NCBI GenBank assembly: GCA_020284085.1 | Contig: JACEVL010000336.1 | Coordinates: 255,501 to 319,500, forward strand | Reading direction: 5' to 3' | Origin: Aporrectodea caliginosa | Lineage: Eukaryota; Annelida; Clitellata; Crassiclitellata; Lumbricidae | DNA: 64,000 nt | In this document: one piece after another, positions 19,765 to 30,469 of the stretch | Numbering within the stretch: position 1 is the stretch's first letter | How the letters are laid out: the number at the start of each line of letters is the position of its first letter | Notes under the pieces: generated by a model | Seen by the model: the letters and a program-made list of their open reading frames with translations, nothing else | Databases searched by the model: none | What the model was told of the DNA's origin: nothing | Made by a program: the position numbers and the translations under genes

Positions 19765-22064
19765 TTACGTATTATCTCTCTCTTTTTCAATCACCATTGT
19801 AAAGTGAGCCTTCAAGAATGGCTCATGTGTTTTATACAATTCATAAATGTGCAAAATTGATTATTTGACCCTTGAAATAAAATGCTTCCAGCTAAGTATG
19901 TGAAAGCCCATATCTCACGCTAAAATATCCTGGTGATCAAAACCACAATCACCACACTCTTTCAATCACGCTTTACTCTAGATGCTCACCCTTCCATTTG
20001 AAACATTGTTGCTAAGCAAACCACACTGCTAAGAAATCCATTGCCAAATAGTGCTGTTGGACCTTCAATTAAGTACTCATCGTCTGGGTATGTGAAAGCC
20101 TTTTATAGGGCCTGAAGAGCACCCTTGGTACTTACTAAAACCACAATCCTCCAGCTTTTTCAATCACTCTTCTCTAACTGCTGACCCTGCAACTGAAACC
20201 AAAATACACTGTAGAAATGCATTGCAAGTAATGGTGTTACTGGACCCTGCCAATTAAGTACTTATCGTCTAAATATGTGAAAGCATTTTTTATGGTCTAA
20301 AGAACACCCTCGGTACTTACCAAAATCACAATGACCCATCTCTTTTCAATCACTATTCTCTAATTTCTGACCCTGCAACTGAAACATTACTGTCAAGCCA
20401 AAATACACTGTAGAAATGCATTGCAAGTAATGGTGTTACTGGACCCTGCCAATTAAGTACTTATCGTCTAAGTATGTGAAAGCCTTTCTTAGGGTCTAAA
20501 GAGCACCCTTTGTACTTACCAAAGCCACAATCAACCAGCTTTATCAATCACTCCTCTATAAGTGCTGACCCTTTAACTGAAACATTGTCGAGGCAACATA
20601 CACTGTAGAAAACCATTGCAAATAATGCTGTTACTGAACCCTTCCAATTAAGTACTCATCATCTGGGTATGTGAGAGCCATTTATAGGACCTGAAGAGCA
20701 CCCTTGGTACTTACCAAAACTACAATCACCCAGCTTTTTCAATCATTCTTCTATAAGTGCTGACCTTTCAACTGAAACATTATTGTCAAGCCTAAATACA
20801 CAATAGAAATGCATTGCAAATAATGCTGTTACTAGACCCTTTGAATTCAGTACTTGTCGTCTAAGTATGTGAAAGCCTTTTATAGGGGCTGAAGAGCATC
20901 CTTGGTACTTACCAAAACCACAATCACCCAGCTTTTTCAATCTTTCTTCTATAAGTGCTGACCCTTCAACTGAAACATTATTGTCAAGCCTAAATACACA
21001 ATAGAAATGCATTGCAAATAATGCTGTTACTAGACCCTTTGAATTCAATACTTGTCGTCTAAGTATGTGAAAGCCTTTTATAGGGGCTGAAGAGCATCCT
21101 TGGTACTTACCAAAACCACAATCAACCAGCTTTTTCAGTCACTCTACTCTAAGTGGTCACCCTTCAACTGAAAGACTTTCCAAGCCGAAATACACTGTAG
21201 AAATCCATTGCAAATAGTGCTGTTACTGGACCCTTCCAATTAAGTACTCATCGTCTGGGTATGTGAAAGCCTTTTATAGGGTTTGTAGAGCACCCTTGGT
21301 ACTTACCAAAACCACAATCAACCAACTTTTTCAATCACTCTTCTAAAAGTGCTGACCCTTCAACTGAAATATTATTGTCAAGGCAAAATACACGGTAGAA
21401 ATCCATTGCCAATAATGCTGTTACTGGACCCTTCCAATTAAGTACTCATCGTCTGGGTATGTGAAAGCCTTATATAGGGTTTGTAGAGCACCCTTGGTAC
21501 TTACCAAAACCACAATCGCCCAGCTTCTTCAATCACTCTTCTATAAGTGCTCACCCTTCAACTGAAAGACTAATGCCAAGCCAAAATACACTGTAGAAAT
21601 CCATTGCAAATAGTGCTGTTACTGGACTCTTAAAATGAAGTACTCATCGTCTGGTTATGTGAAATCCTTTTATAGCGCCTGTAGAGAACCCTGGGTACTT
21701 ACCAAAACCACAATCACCCAGCTTTTTCAATCACTCTACTCTAAGTGCTCACCCTTCAACTGAAACATTATTGTCAAGCCTAAATACACAATAGAAATGC
21801 ATTGCAAATATTGCTGTTACTTGACCCTTTGAATTCAGTACTTGTCGTCTAAGTATGTGAAAGCCTTTTATAGGGCCTGAAGAGCACCCTGGGTACTTAC
21901 CAAAACCACAATCAACCAGCTTCTTCAATCACTCTTCTATAAGTGCTCACCCTTCAACTGAAACATTATTGTCAAGCCAATATACACTAGAAATTCATTG
22001 CAAATAGTGCTGTTACTGGACCCTTCCAATTAAGTACTCATCGTCTGGGTATGTGAAAGCCTAT
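19765..22064 (+). repeat. ~198-bp satellite array, forward block
   Basis: About 11-12 head-to-tail units. Marker GGTACTTACCAAAACCACAATC recurs with changes near 20,132, 20,314, 20,512, 20,707, 20,907, 21,101, 21,297, 21,495, 21,695 and 21,893 (spacing ~182-200). Other unit markers: TTTTTCAATCACTCTTCTATAAGTGCT, GACCCTTCAACTGAAACATT, AATTAAGTACTCATCGTCT. Two adjacent units (about 20,743-21,135) are almost identical, implying recent homogenisation. The outermost left unit (19,780-19,960) is the most diverged. A 101-codon minus-strand ORF here is periodic (66 residues = 198 bp) and is not a gene. Confidence 0.95.
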
Positions 22065-23390
22065 CTTACAATACATTTGTACAATGGATTTTGCAATTGT
22101 AATAATGGTATTCTTGAAGGGCTACCACTTAGACAATGGTGATTGAAACAGACGAGTGATTGGCATTTTGGATAGCACTAAGGGTGCTCTTTAGTGCCTA
22201 GATACGGCTTTTACATACTTAGGTCTAAGTCTAAATATATTTATTGCAAGGTCATGTAACAGTATCTCTTAGCACAATGCATTTGCTTTCACAATGGATT
22301 TCAATTGGCACGAATAGCGGTATACTTGAAGGGCTACCACTTAGATAGTGCTGATTGAAATGGATGGAGTGATTGGCACTTTGGATAGCACTAAGGGGTG
22401 CTCTTTAGTGCCTAGATACGGCTTTCACATACTTAGGAGTCTAAGTATTTTATTTCAAGGGTCAAGTAACAGTATATATTGCAATGTATTTGTACAATGG
22501 AAATAGTGGTATTCTTGAAGGGCTACCACTTAGACAGTGGTGATTGAAATGGATGGGTGATTGGCACTTTGGATAGCACTAAGGGTGCTCTTTAGTCCCC
22601 TAGATACGGCTTTCACGTACTTAGGGTCTAAGTATTTTATTTCAAGGGTCAAGTACAGTATATATTGCAATGCATTTGTACGATGGTTCTTGCATTGGAA
22701 ATAGTGGTATTCTTTATGGGCTACCACTTAGACAGTGGTGATTGAAATGGATGGGTGATTGGCGCTTTGGATAGCAGTCTAAGGGTGCTCTTTAGTGCCT
22801 AGATACGGCTTTCACATACTTAGGGTCTAAGTATTTTATTTCAATTGTCAAGTAACAGTATCTCTTGCAATGCATTTGTATAATGGATTTTGCACTGACA
22901 ATAATGGTATGTTTCAAGAGCTACCATGTAGACAATGGTGAATGAAACGGACGTGTGATTGGCGTTATGGAAAGCATGAATGGCGGTTTTTAAGCCCTAC
23001 AAAGGGCTTTCGCATACTTAGACGATAAGTATTTTATTTAATGGGCCAAATTACAGCATTCCTTTTTGCAATTTGTGCTATTCATTACGCCTTTGCAATG
23101 ATGGTAAGTTTAAATGGTTACTACCGAGAGAGGATAATAGAACTGAAAGGCTAGCACTGATTGAAGAGTGATTGCAAGATATGATTGATTGTCATTTTGG
23201 ATAGCCTTGGCCCTTAGGAGTGCCTAACAGACCCAAGGAAGGGGGATTCAGAAATGCAGAGGGCAGCTTTTTTAGATGAAGGGCCAAATTGCACCTTTTC
23301 TTGCTATCCAGTGCAAAGGATTTTCAAGGGATAGGGTGGAGATGCAGCGTGAAAGGGCTTAGTGATTGATATTTGGAATGGCTGCATTAT
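22065..23390 (-). repeat. ~198-bp satellite array, inverted block
   Basis: The same satellite in opposite orientation, from a second subfamily. On the plus strand the marker is GGGCTACCACTTAGACAATGG, followed by TGATTGAAA, GTGATTGGCACTTTGGATAGC, AAGGGTGCTCTTTAGTGCC and CACATACTTAGG. Units recur near 22,117, 22,323, 22,507, 22,708, 22,914 and 23,110. The reverse complement of these landmarks falls in the same order as in the forward block. The array decays towards 23,390. Confidence 0.9.
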
Positions 23391-23394
23391 TCAG

Positions 23395-23668
23395 GCATTT
23401 CGTTTTTGATAAATTTGTATATGCTGCAAGGAAACGACTTCGAGATCGTCGCGGGTGACTTGTCTGTTTCGGCCGGCGTTTGCCATAGATGACTCTGTCT
23501 GTCGTGGTGACTTTAACATCATAGGCTAGAGTCGTTGTGGGCTGGGCGTCGTTGTTGGCTGCCAACTTTGTTTGGTTTCCGTGTTTTATATGTATGTAAA
23601 CAAGAGTGCAGGTCGCAAATGGTAAAATAAAGAATATACCTACCTACTTACTTACTTACTTACTTAAC
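23395..23668 (+). other. Unidentified element 3' end with AATAAA and (TTAC)n tail
   Basis: A moderately GC-rich stretch ends GGTAAAATAAAGAATATACC and runs straight into CTACTTACTTACTTACTTAC. An AATAAA signal next to a simple-sequence tail suggests a retroelement 3' end or retrocopy. No protein motif is recognisable on either strand. Confidence 0.35.
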
Positions 23669-23669
23669 T

Positions 23670-24534
23670 CGTATTGCTCAAGTGTCGACCTTGAATATGA
23701 ATTTTATTGACGACTTGCCAAAAGTTGACGCACACCCACTTCCGGAATGGGTCGTCGTTCAATTATAGCTTCGAGCGATCATTTGTTATGAGAAATAGTG
23801 TATATTTAAAACAATTTTTCAATTGATTTCCTTCTTTTTAACCAATTATAACTATACTAATGCATTAATTGGGCAATGGCACGTTATTTGAAATAATTTG
23901 CGGAGCTTTTTGTTTCACTAAAAGTCATAAAATAATTTAGGACGCTAAAATACACGTTTAGGCCTACCCAATTTTTAATTGTCAGATTCATATAAACTGT
24001 CATCATTTGAATCTAATTCTTCAGGAAAATGGTGAGTTTATTCGCGAATCTATTCGTCCCCCCGCGTGTGTTGACATCTTAATTGGGTCATTTACATACC
24101 CATGTCGGCGTAGATTTAAATGTCCGTTTTGATTGGTTGTATTACGCGATTAGGTTCCCTTTCTAAAAATATCTTCCACTATTTGTGTGCTTAATTATAT
24201 TCTCTTGGCCTATATGACGTAAAGTGTCAAAAATATAACGCTTTTCATAGGTCAACAGGCGTCATTAGGTTAGTACACGTAGATTTAAATGTCCGTTTTG
24301 ATTGGTTGCAAAACGCGTTTTGGTTCTGATTCTAAAAATATCTTCCATTGATTTCTGTGCCTAATTATATTGACTTGGTCTACATGATGTAAAGTTTCAG
24401 AAATATAAAGCTTTTCATAGGTCAGCAGACGTCATTATAGTAGTACACGTTTAGTACACTTTAGTGCACGCTCGTTAAGACCCCTATGGTACACTTTAGT
24501 GCACGCTCGTTATTTAAGGGTTAACAACACAGTC
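23670..24534. repeat. AT-rich DNA with 169-bp tandem duplication and a TTAA-type terminus
   Basis: TAGATTTAAATGTCCGTTTT starts at 24,111 and 24,280, and the following ~165 bp is duplicated with changes (ATATCTTCCA, TAATTATATT, GCTTTTCATAGGTCA). After this, TACACTTTAGTGCACGCTCGTT occurs twice (24,491 and just before 24,475), ending AAGGGTTAA at 24,534. That resembles the right end of the other piggyBac-type elements. The left end was not found. Confidence 0.55.
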
Positions 24535-25565
24535 GCATTATCCATTGTCGAAATCTGACCGTTGACGTTAAACTTGCCTTACCTGAATAATGCATGGATG
24601 CATGTATCGTAATCGTTATCTCGAGATTTATACAGCGCTCGAGTAAGTTAAGTATAGGGCACGAACTTATTCATAGGCGCTCAGTCAAAACAAAATCGGA
24701 AGGCAGTTAAGGTGGTCAGACACAATCAAACTCACTGAGACAAACGATTAGCAAGTAGACATTAATTCATGTAGTATTAAACAAGGACCATTGTGTGGCC
24801 TCTGTGGGACCTTTGACATACACCCTGTGTCAGGAGAGCAATGAACAAAAACAATTTCTTTTTTCTTTAGGCCTAATTCAACAATAGTGACCTGTTTCCA
24901 TGACCTCTAACAAGAAATATTATTACATCGGGGTCGAATTTACCTTACCAGAATAAGGATTTAAACAGCGCTGAAAACAGCAAAGTGGCGAGAACGAGAT
25001 TATTAACTGGCGATCACTCCAAACAGAATCATTAGGCAGGCAAAACAGATAAGACTTGCTCATGGAGATAAGCGATTGGTAGTAAACGGTGTTTAACTAC
25101 ATGCTACGTTTAGCTACCAAAGCCCTTCAAATCGATTTCATCGTAATTGTAAGCATTTCGAACACGTAAAGTCTGTAGATATTAAGGATCCAGAAAAACA
25201 TCTCGTAGCAACAAAGACCGATGACGTCGACAGAAATTGTTTCGAACACTTCGTACCGTTAGTATGGCATAGTGCAGCTAATACACAATCGCTCCTCTGC
25301 TTTTACTTAACGAAATCACCATTTCATGCGGTCATATACAGCAGCAAATTCTTCGCTTTTTCCCACAGGGCGAATGTCATACTTAAAATACATAATACAA
25401 CTATACAGCGATAAATGGCAGTCGCTGAACTTATAGCCCGGTTGAGAGCGTTTTAGCGGTGTCTATTGAGACCAAAACATCACCTATTGTTCAGCGACAT
25501 CTTACATTTTTAGGAAGTTGACGTCTCCTTGCCTCACCAGATTTATATATCGCCCTAATAATTTG
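24535..25565 (-). repeat. F, D and C modules, reverse orientation
   Basis: 24,535-24,860 is an F copy matching 2375-2720 and 27,610-27,960. 24,900-25,200 is F/D-like. 25,190-25,300 has a D element (GGATCCAGAAAAACATCTCG ... GACGTCGACAGAAATTG ... GTATGGCATAGTGCAGC). 25,420-25,560 is C-type (GTTTTAGCGGTGTCTA ... GTTCAGCGACATCTTA). Confidence 0.5.
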
Positions 25566-25589
25566 CTATGATTAGATTTAGATCACAAT

Positions 25590-26020
25590 AAATTAGACAC
25601 GATTAGTCAGATAGCCTAATCAGGTTTCATCAGATCATAGGACGATCTTGGATTAAACAAGAGGCGTCGATGATTCTATTAGATTAGTTAGACAGATTAG
25701 ATCACCATATAAGAATAAGAAGAGATTAGATAATAATCATTAGATCAGAATAGACTGGATGACTACGTTAGATATAATCAGAAATGATTAAATGATTAGG
25801 AAATATTAGATTCTACGAATATGTTGCACGATTCGCTTATGTGATTAAATTTGCATATTATATTCTAAGATGATAAAGGATGAGATCATAACAGATCAGA
25901 AGAATATATTAAAAGACTAGATTAGATTAAATTATACGAATATTTTCAATAGTGATTAGATTATATGACTATGAAATACCAAGCCAGAAAAGATCAGATG
26001 ATTAGAAATGATTAGATTAT
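25590..26020. repeat. Degenerate GATTAGAT-type tract, part 1
   Basis: Densely repeated GATTAGAT, GATCAGA and ATGATTAGA motifs, very AT-rich, without a fixed period. It resumes at 26,405-26,450 and 26,585-26,875, so it was probably one tract split by retroposon insertions. Confidence 0.75.
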
Positions 26021-26033
26021 AATACACGTATAC

Positions 26034-26330
26034 GTGCTTAGTGCCAGCCGGTGCCAGTCCCAAGCCTGGATGAAGGAGGAGGGCGACGCTAATGGTCCCT
26101 GTTACTACACAATATCGTTAACAGGAATACCTACCAATTATCGCCTGACCGACACTGTTCTTGCATATTATAATAATCTCCACGTTAGCGGTCCTTGGTG
26201 GCCACAAGCTGTTGATAAATAATGGGAAACCGACGGTGCCAGTCCGAAGCCTGCATTAAGGAGGAGAGCGACGCCAAACACCCTCGTTATGAAACTGCGT
26301 TGTTAAACAGAAACTACGAAATGTCATTAC
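26034..26330 (+). mobile_element. B and EB retroposons inside the GATTAGAT tract
   Basis: B part: CCAGTCCCAAGCCTGGATGA, AGGGCGACGCTAATGGTCC, ATATCGTTAACAGG. EB part: CACGTTAGCGGTCCTTGG, GTGCCAGTCCGAAGCCTGCA, GCGTTGTTAAACAGAAAC. The head TGCTTAGTGCCAGCC is shared with the B copy at 48,523. Confidence 0.65.
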
Positions 26331-26532
26331 GATTCTTGACTCCTGTGATGAGACCACTGTCCGATACTGTGTGCGTTACGATAGAAACTCAATAGAAGTC
26401 ACTGTATTAGAAGATTAGATGATGCAGAAGTGCATCAAGCGTTAAGTTATTTCATTTATTGACTGGGTACTGTAGTTTGTCACACCGTTAACAGAAAATG
26501 TCCTTACAGTTCAGCATGACTTCATACCATAA

Positions 26533-26566
26533 TAAATAATCACCCGAAAGGGGTGAGGATTATTTA
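26533..26566. other. Bulged hairpin with GAAA loop
   Basis: TAAATAATCACCC-GAAA-GGG...TGAGG...ATTATTTA: 13 base pairs can form with bulges at 26,553 and 26,556-26,558. It lies between two parts of the GATTAGAT tract. I see no second copy. Confidence 0.4.
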
Positions 26567-26584
26567 CTCTACATCAGGTGACAC

Positions 26585-26875
26585 CGGATGAATAGATTAG
26601 ACAGGATTTGAAAACATTAGATGATCAGTTAAAATTCGTTTACATATGTTACACAATGCTTAGATTAAATGATTAGATTAGTTGCTTGGGGTAGACGGTT
26701 AGATTAGATCAGATGGTTATTTTAGGTAAAGATTAGATTATATGATTAGAATACTAAAGACTAGATTATTCAATAACCAGATCAACTTAGATAAGATGAT
26801 TAGATTAAATGATCTTAACAGGTTATATTACATTATATGATTATATCAAATGGTGATTAGATTAGATTCGCTTAG
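26585..26875. repeat. Degenerate GATTAGAT-type tract, part 2
   Basis: Same composition as 25,590-26,020 (GATTAGATTAG, ATGATTAGATTA, AGATCAGATGG). Confidence 0.75.
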
Positions 26876-27029
26876 GTCCGTGTATCTCCACTCATAGAAG
26901 CTGATCCCATTCCAGATATCCAGCACAAGGAATCGGACAGGGAAGACGACTGCAATCTATGTATGGAATATAAAGTACTCCATTGTAAATTCTCCGAAAT
27001 TTCTCAGCCCATTCAAAAACCACGTCATT

Positions 27030-27560
27030 TAAATAATTGATCCGCCACTTATGCAGCGCCTCTTTAGAACCTCACACAGACCATGAATCCGCATAAATAA
27101 AGATAAAGTCGACTTGAACGGCTCAGGAGGAAGCTAGATGGAGTACATTGTATTGCTGTCTTTAGACACCATTAAAACGCCTTCCACTTAACTTATATAT
27201 TCATCAGTTGCCTTATTTCGATAGCTATTTCATCTGTGCAATCATTTAAAATGAAAATTGACGCCTTTAATTAACAACGACTAAAATAACAACAGATACT
27301 ATCCAACGACGCAACCCATAGGCATTAAGAGATGACATGTCGAATTGTCATAGGGTGAAATTCCATAGGTCGAAATCTCATAAATGAGGGAAGACAAATG
27401 AAATGTAATTCAATGGAATGTAAAGTAATCTGCTGTAAATTCTCCGAAATTTCTCAGCCGCACACAAATGCCGCTTCAGAGAGACCATCTTAAACACCCA
27501 AGTTACGTCAAATCAGCCACCGTGTCTTGCGCCTATGAGTGCGATGACGACCATGAAGAA
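27030..27560 (+). repeat. Long direct duplicate, copy 1 (with 51,310-51,870)
   Basis: Matches 51,310-51,870 in order: GCCTCTTTAGAACCTCACAC, ATAAAGATAAAGTCGACTTG, a G-type module, ACTATCCAACGACGCAACCC, GTCGAATTGTCATAGG, CTCCGAAATTTCTCAGCC, GTTACGTCAAATCAGCCACC. The 51-kb copy has an extra CTGCACATCAACCATCTCGAT duplication. No frame is conserved, so a non-coding mobile unit or segmental copy. Confidence 0.75.
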
Positions 27561-28120
27561 TAATCTGTGACGAAACGCAGTTTCTGAACTTACAAGGTCT
27601 GCAGATCGCGTTTAAAAGGTGTTTAACGGCACAATCGCATTAGCCATTGTCGGTTTTCAGAACCGGTAACGTTGATCTTGCATAACCAGAGCAGCATATG
27701 GATGTATCGTAATCGTAATCTCGAGATTCCAACAGCGCCCGATAAAGCTAAGTAGATGGAACAAACTTATTCACAGGCGCTCAGTCAAGTTGATAGGAAG
27801 GTATGGTGATCATGCTCAGTCAAAGCCAGTGAGACATCCCACAAACGATTAGTAAGTAAGCAAGAACTAATGCAGTATTAAGCAGTTTTCAGTACAATTG
27901 TGTGGTCACTGTAGGGTCGTTGAAATCCACCTCGTATTACGAGAGCACAGGAAGGGATCGAGCGATTAGAAGAGCAAGGTTATTAATTTAACAAATGAAT
28001 AATCATTAAGAGTTAAAAGATATCATTTGGCATCAAACTCCGATGCCGTCGAAATAAGAAAATTTTATACATTTCTAGGTATCTGTGTCAACTTATGTTG
28101 GATGAAAGAAATTTGAGATG
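27560..28120 (-). repeat. F-family element, long copy 2
   Basis: Full-length partner of 2315-2870. It directly abuts the previous duplicate. Confidence 0.7.
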
Positions 28121-28124
28121 GATG

Positions 28125-28555
28125 GATCCAGAGTTTAACGACAGCTTATGGCAGCAAAAGCCATATTTTGCATATTTTGTCTGGGTGAAGCAGGAGGATC
28201 ATTAGCGTCGCCCTCCTTCTTTATTCAGGTATTGGACTGGCACTGCCAGAGTATGAGCACGTTGAACACTTGCAGAGTTTCCTGCTTTTAGCGCAATCAC
28301 CAATAAATGCGATCAGTTACTGTCACTCGTTCGCATCAGACAGCTTATCTAGAGCAACTATTACAGAACCGCTCTTCTGCCTCATCTTATAGGGCGAATA
28401 AACGCTTGTTCTATTTTTATAGGATTGGAGGAATTCATGTTAAAGGTGTCTAGGTAGTTAGGCATTTATGTTTAACGACACTGTGTAGTAACACAGACTA
28501 TTAACTATTGTTAAGCAGCTACTAATTAACTAATCATCAGTTTATTAAAACGTTT
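28125..28555 (-). repeat. D and B fragments, reverse orientation
   Basis: 28,125-28,190 is a D/A hybrid (GGATCCAGAGTTTAACGACA, then a deleted middle). 28,195-28,270 is B (ATTAGCGTCGCCCTCC ... GGACTGGCACTGCCAGAGTA). 28,350-28,400 has a D-head piece. Confidence 0.5.
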
Positions 28556-28690
28556 CACGCATTATGATAATGTCGACGTTAACGGTCCTCGGCGTTCACG
28601 AGATGTCGCTAAACAATTAATGACACAGTGATCGTAGAAAACACCTTTAAAAAGCTTCCTTCAGATCCTATAAATTTGGCAAGCGCGCCC
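28556..28690 (+). repeat. E-family module, nearly complete
   Basis: AATGTCGACGTTAACGGTCC, GAGATGTCGCTAAACAATTA, GTGATCGTAG, AACACCTTTAAAAAGC, CCTATAAATTTG. It shows the standard order: core, then 3' half, then TATAAA block. Confidence 0.65.
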
Positions 28691-28812
28691 ATTCGACAGA
28701 TGGCATCATAAAAAGAGCTGTAATATGCCAAAACTAATCTTTGTCGGCGGAAACGGCCTATGTTGTCATAAGCTGCCGTTAAACTGTGGATCCAATCCAA
28801 TTCGACAGATGG
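28691..28812 (+). mobile_element. A-family retroposon with 13-bp target-site duplication
   Basis: ATTCGACAGATGG flanks the insertion at 28,691-28,703 and 28,800-28,812. The element proper starts GAGCTGTAATATGCC at 28,715, preceded by CATCATAAAAA, and ends GGATCCAATCCA. AACGGC (28,752-28,757) and GCCGTT (28,775-28,780) can pair. Confidence 0.85.
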
Positions 28813-28824
28813 ATGGTTTGATAT

Positions 28825-29105
28825 CACACAGGCTAGGGTCAACGTTACAGGCCCTTGGCGGCCACAAGACGTATCTACACAACGTAAAACTGCCTACTAT
28901 AATAATGGGTATACAGTCCGAAGAAGTAAGGAGAGCGACGATAATCATCGTCGTGATGACACAGCGTCGATAAATTGAACCTACAGACTTATAAGAAGGG
29001 TTTGAATCTGTGCAATGCTTTCTATTGCTGTGTGATGTTCTCATACGAAAGAATCAAGTTCAAATCCCGAGAAGGAAGAAGAAAAGCAATAAGACCAGTT
29101 CCTTG
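28825..29105 (+). repeat. EB composite plus downstream block, duplicated at 55,570-55,860
   Basis: EB module (CCCTTGGCGGCCACAAGACG ... CAGCGTCGATAAATTG) followed by TTGAATCTGTGCAATG and AATCCCGAGAAGGAAGAAGA. The same order is found at 55,570-55,860. The TTCAAATCCCGAGA stretch is B-box-like and suggests another tRNA-derived piece. Confidence 0.6.
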
Positions 29106-29840
29106 TTTTTCGTCGCAAATTTGGTCTCCATCTCTTATCCGCATAAATCTGTAAATACATACGGTCCACTTGAACGGCTAAGGAGGTCGCTAGATGGCTT
29201 GAAATCATTGATAATGCTATGTCTTTAGACACCTTTAATTCGCCTTCCTTTACGTTATAAATGCTTTAGTTGCGTTATTTTTTTAGTTGTCTCCGTGCTA
29301 AACAGAAATTGAATGTAACGTGTGGTCGTCGTCAACCACCCTGGAAACTACAACTAAACAGTTGATACTATGCTCCCAGCAACGGAATATTTTGGCCGTG
29401 TTCGACCTCCATTATACATTATGTTGTATGCACTATGGTGTAGGGGTCAACGTGCTGGAAAATCAACCAGAATGTCGGGGGCTTCAAACAACTGCTTTGC
29501 AACTGATGGTATTTCTGTTTTCAAGAGCTTTAAAATTGCTCATAATAAAATTATTATAATGGGGTGGCCTTAAATAAATTACTTTAAGAAATAAATAATT
29601 AAACTCTGTCGTTAAAGGCTAGATATTCACTCTACCATTATCGTGCCCGAGTATAATATTGAGTTGACGCTAACGGCTCAGTAGGTCGCTAGATGTCGTC
29701 AAACGCTATACAATTAGTGGTTTGCTTAGACACCTTTAAAGCGCATGTCGATGGAACTTATAACATCGTCAGTTACATTTACATCTTAGTGTTAAGTGCC
29801 CAAAACAATTGATACAAGTTTATTCTTCGATGCCAGAAAC
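29105..29840 (+). repeat. G-family modules and SINE-3 remnant
   Basis: G units at about 29,160-29,280 and 29,655-29,790 (GGTCGCTAGATGGC, TTAGACACCTTTAA, TATAA...). A SINE-3-like ACTATGGTGTAGGGGTCAAC lies at about 29,430. Otherwise unassigned AT-rich DNA. Confidence 0.5.
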
Positions 29841-30420
29841 ACAAATAAAACTCCGCCACAACACAACATGTGTGCTTATCATTATTCAACGACGTCACCT
29901 GATTGTCTTTCTTTGGTCATACCTAACGCTGGAACTGTTTTTTGTGTGTGTGAACGCACTAGCTTTCTTTGTTGTTTGATGTAGATTTTGGAACTACCAC
30001 CCTGTATCCGTTCGCTCTGCTCAGTCGCTTATGTCATGTCATTGTCAACAAAGACTTTCTCAAATTGAGATCGGGTACAGAGTTTAATTACATCTTATGG
30101 CAACAAAGGATGCCGGAAGAAATTGTTTTGAACAGTTCTCATCATTCGTATGGTATAATGCAGTTCAAGTTCGTGTTGCTCATCCACCATAGACTTACTC
30201 TCTTGCTAAGCAGGCTGATCTCCTGGATGTTGACCTGATTGCGACTTGATTTTGGTTCGCTATCGGTTGATGCTCTTTGATTTAGATACCAGCGCTATAA
30301 AAGTTACTTATATCACGTCATGTTACATAGTTCAGAGAGAAGCCTGAAATTGATTCGTTACGAAGCAGTCTCCTTTATAGTTATGGAGCCCTTGATGCCT
30401 GACTCATTATTGTTATTCCT
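29840..30420 (+). mobile_element. LINE-1w 3' end interrupted by a D element
   Basis: 29,870-29,950 encodes YHYSTTSPDCLSLVIPNAGTV, matching the RT tail of the 17-18 kb copy. The frame then breaks. CTGCTCAGTCGC (30,018) continues the ORF end. A D element (about 30,070-30,185; GAGTTTAATTACATCTTATG, TTCGTATGGTATAATGCAG) sits between it and the 3' UTR (GTGTTGCTCATCCACC ... CCAGCGCTATAAAAGTTAC). Confidence 0.75.
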
Positions 30421-30469
30421 TATAATTAAGGATTAATAAAGGATTGCCCTGTTAAATCACAATAATTGT

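Noticed and set aside
20743..21048. 101-codon minus-strand ORF with an internal 66-residue repeat
   Set aside because: 66 codons equals the 198-bp satellite period; the open frame follows from a period divisible by three and is not conserved in other units.
19765..22064. CRISPR array or gene family in the 198-bp repeats
   Set aside because: No spacers; whole units repeat head to tail with gradual divergence, which is a satellite.
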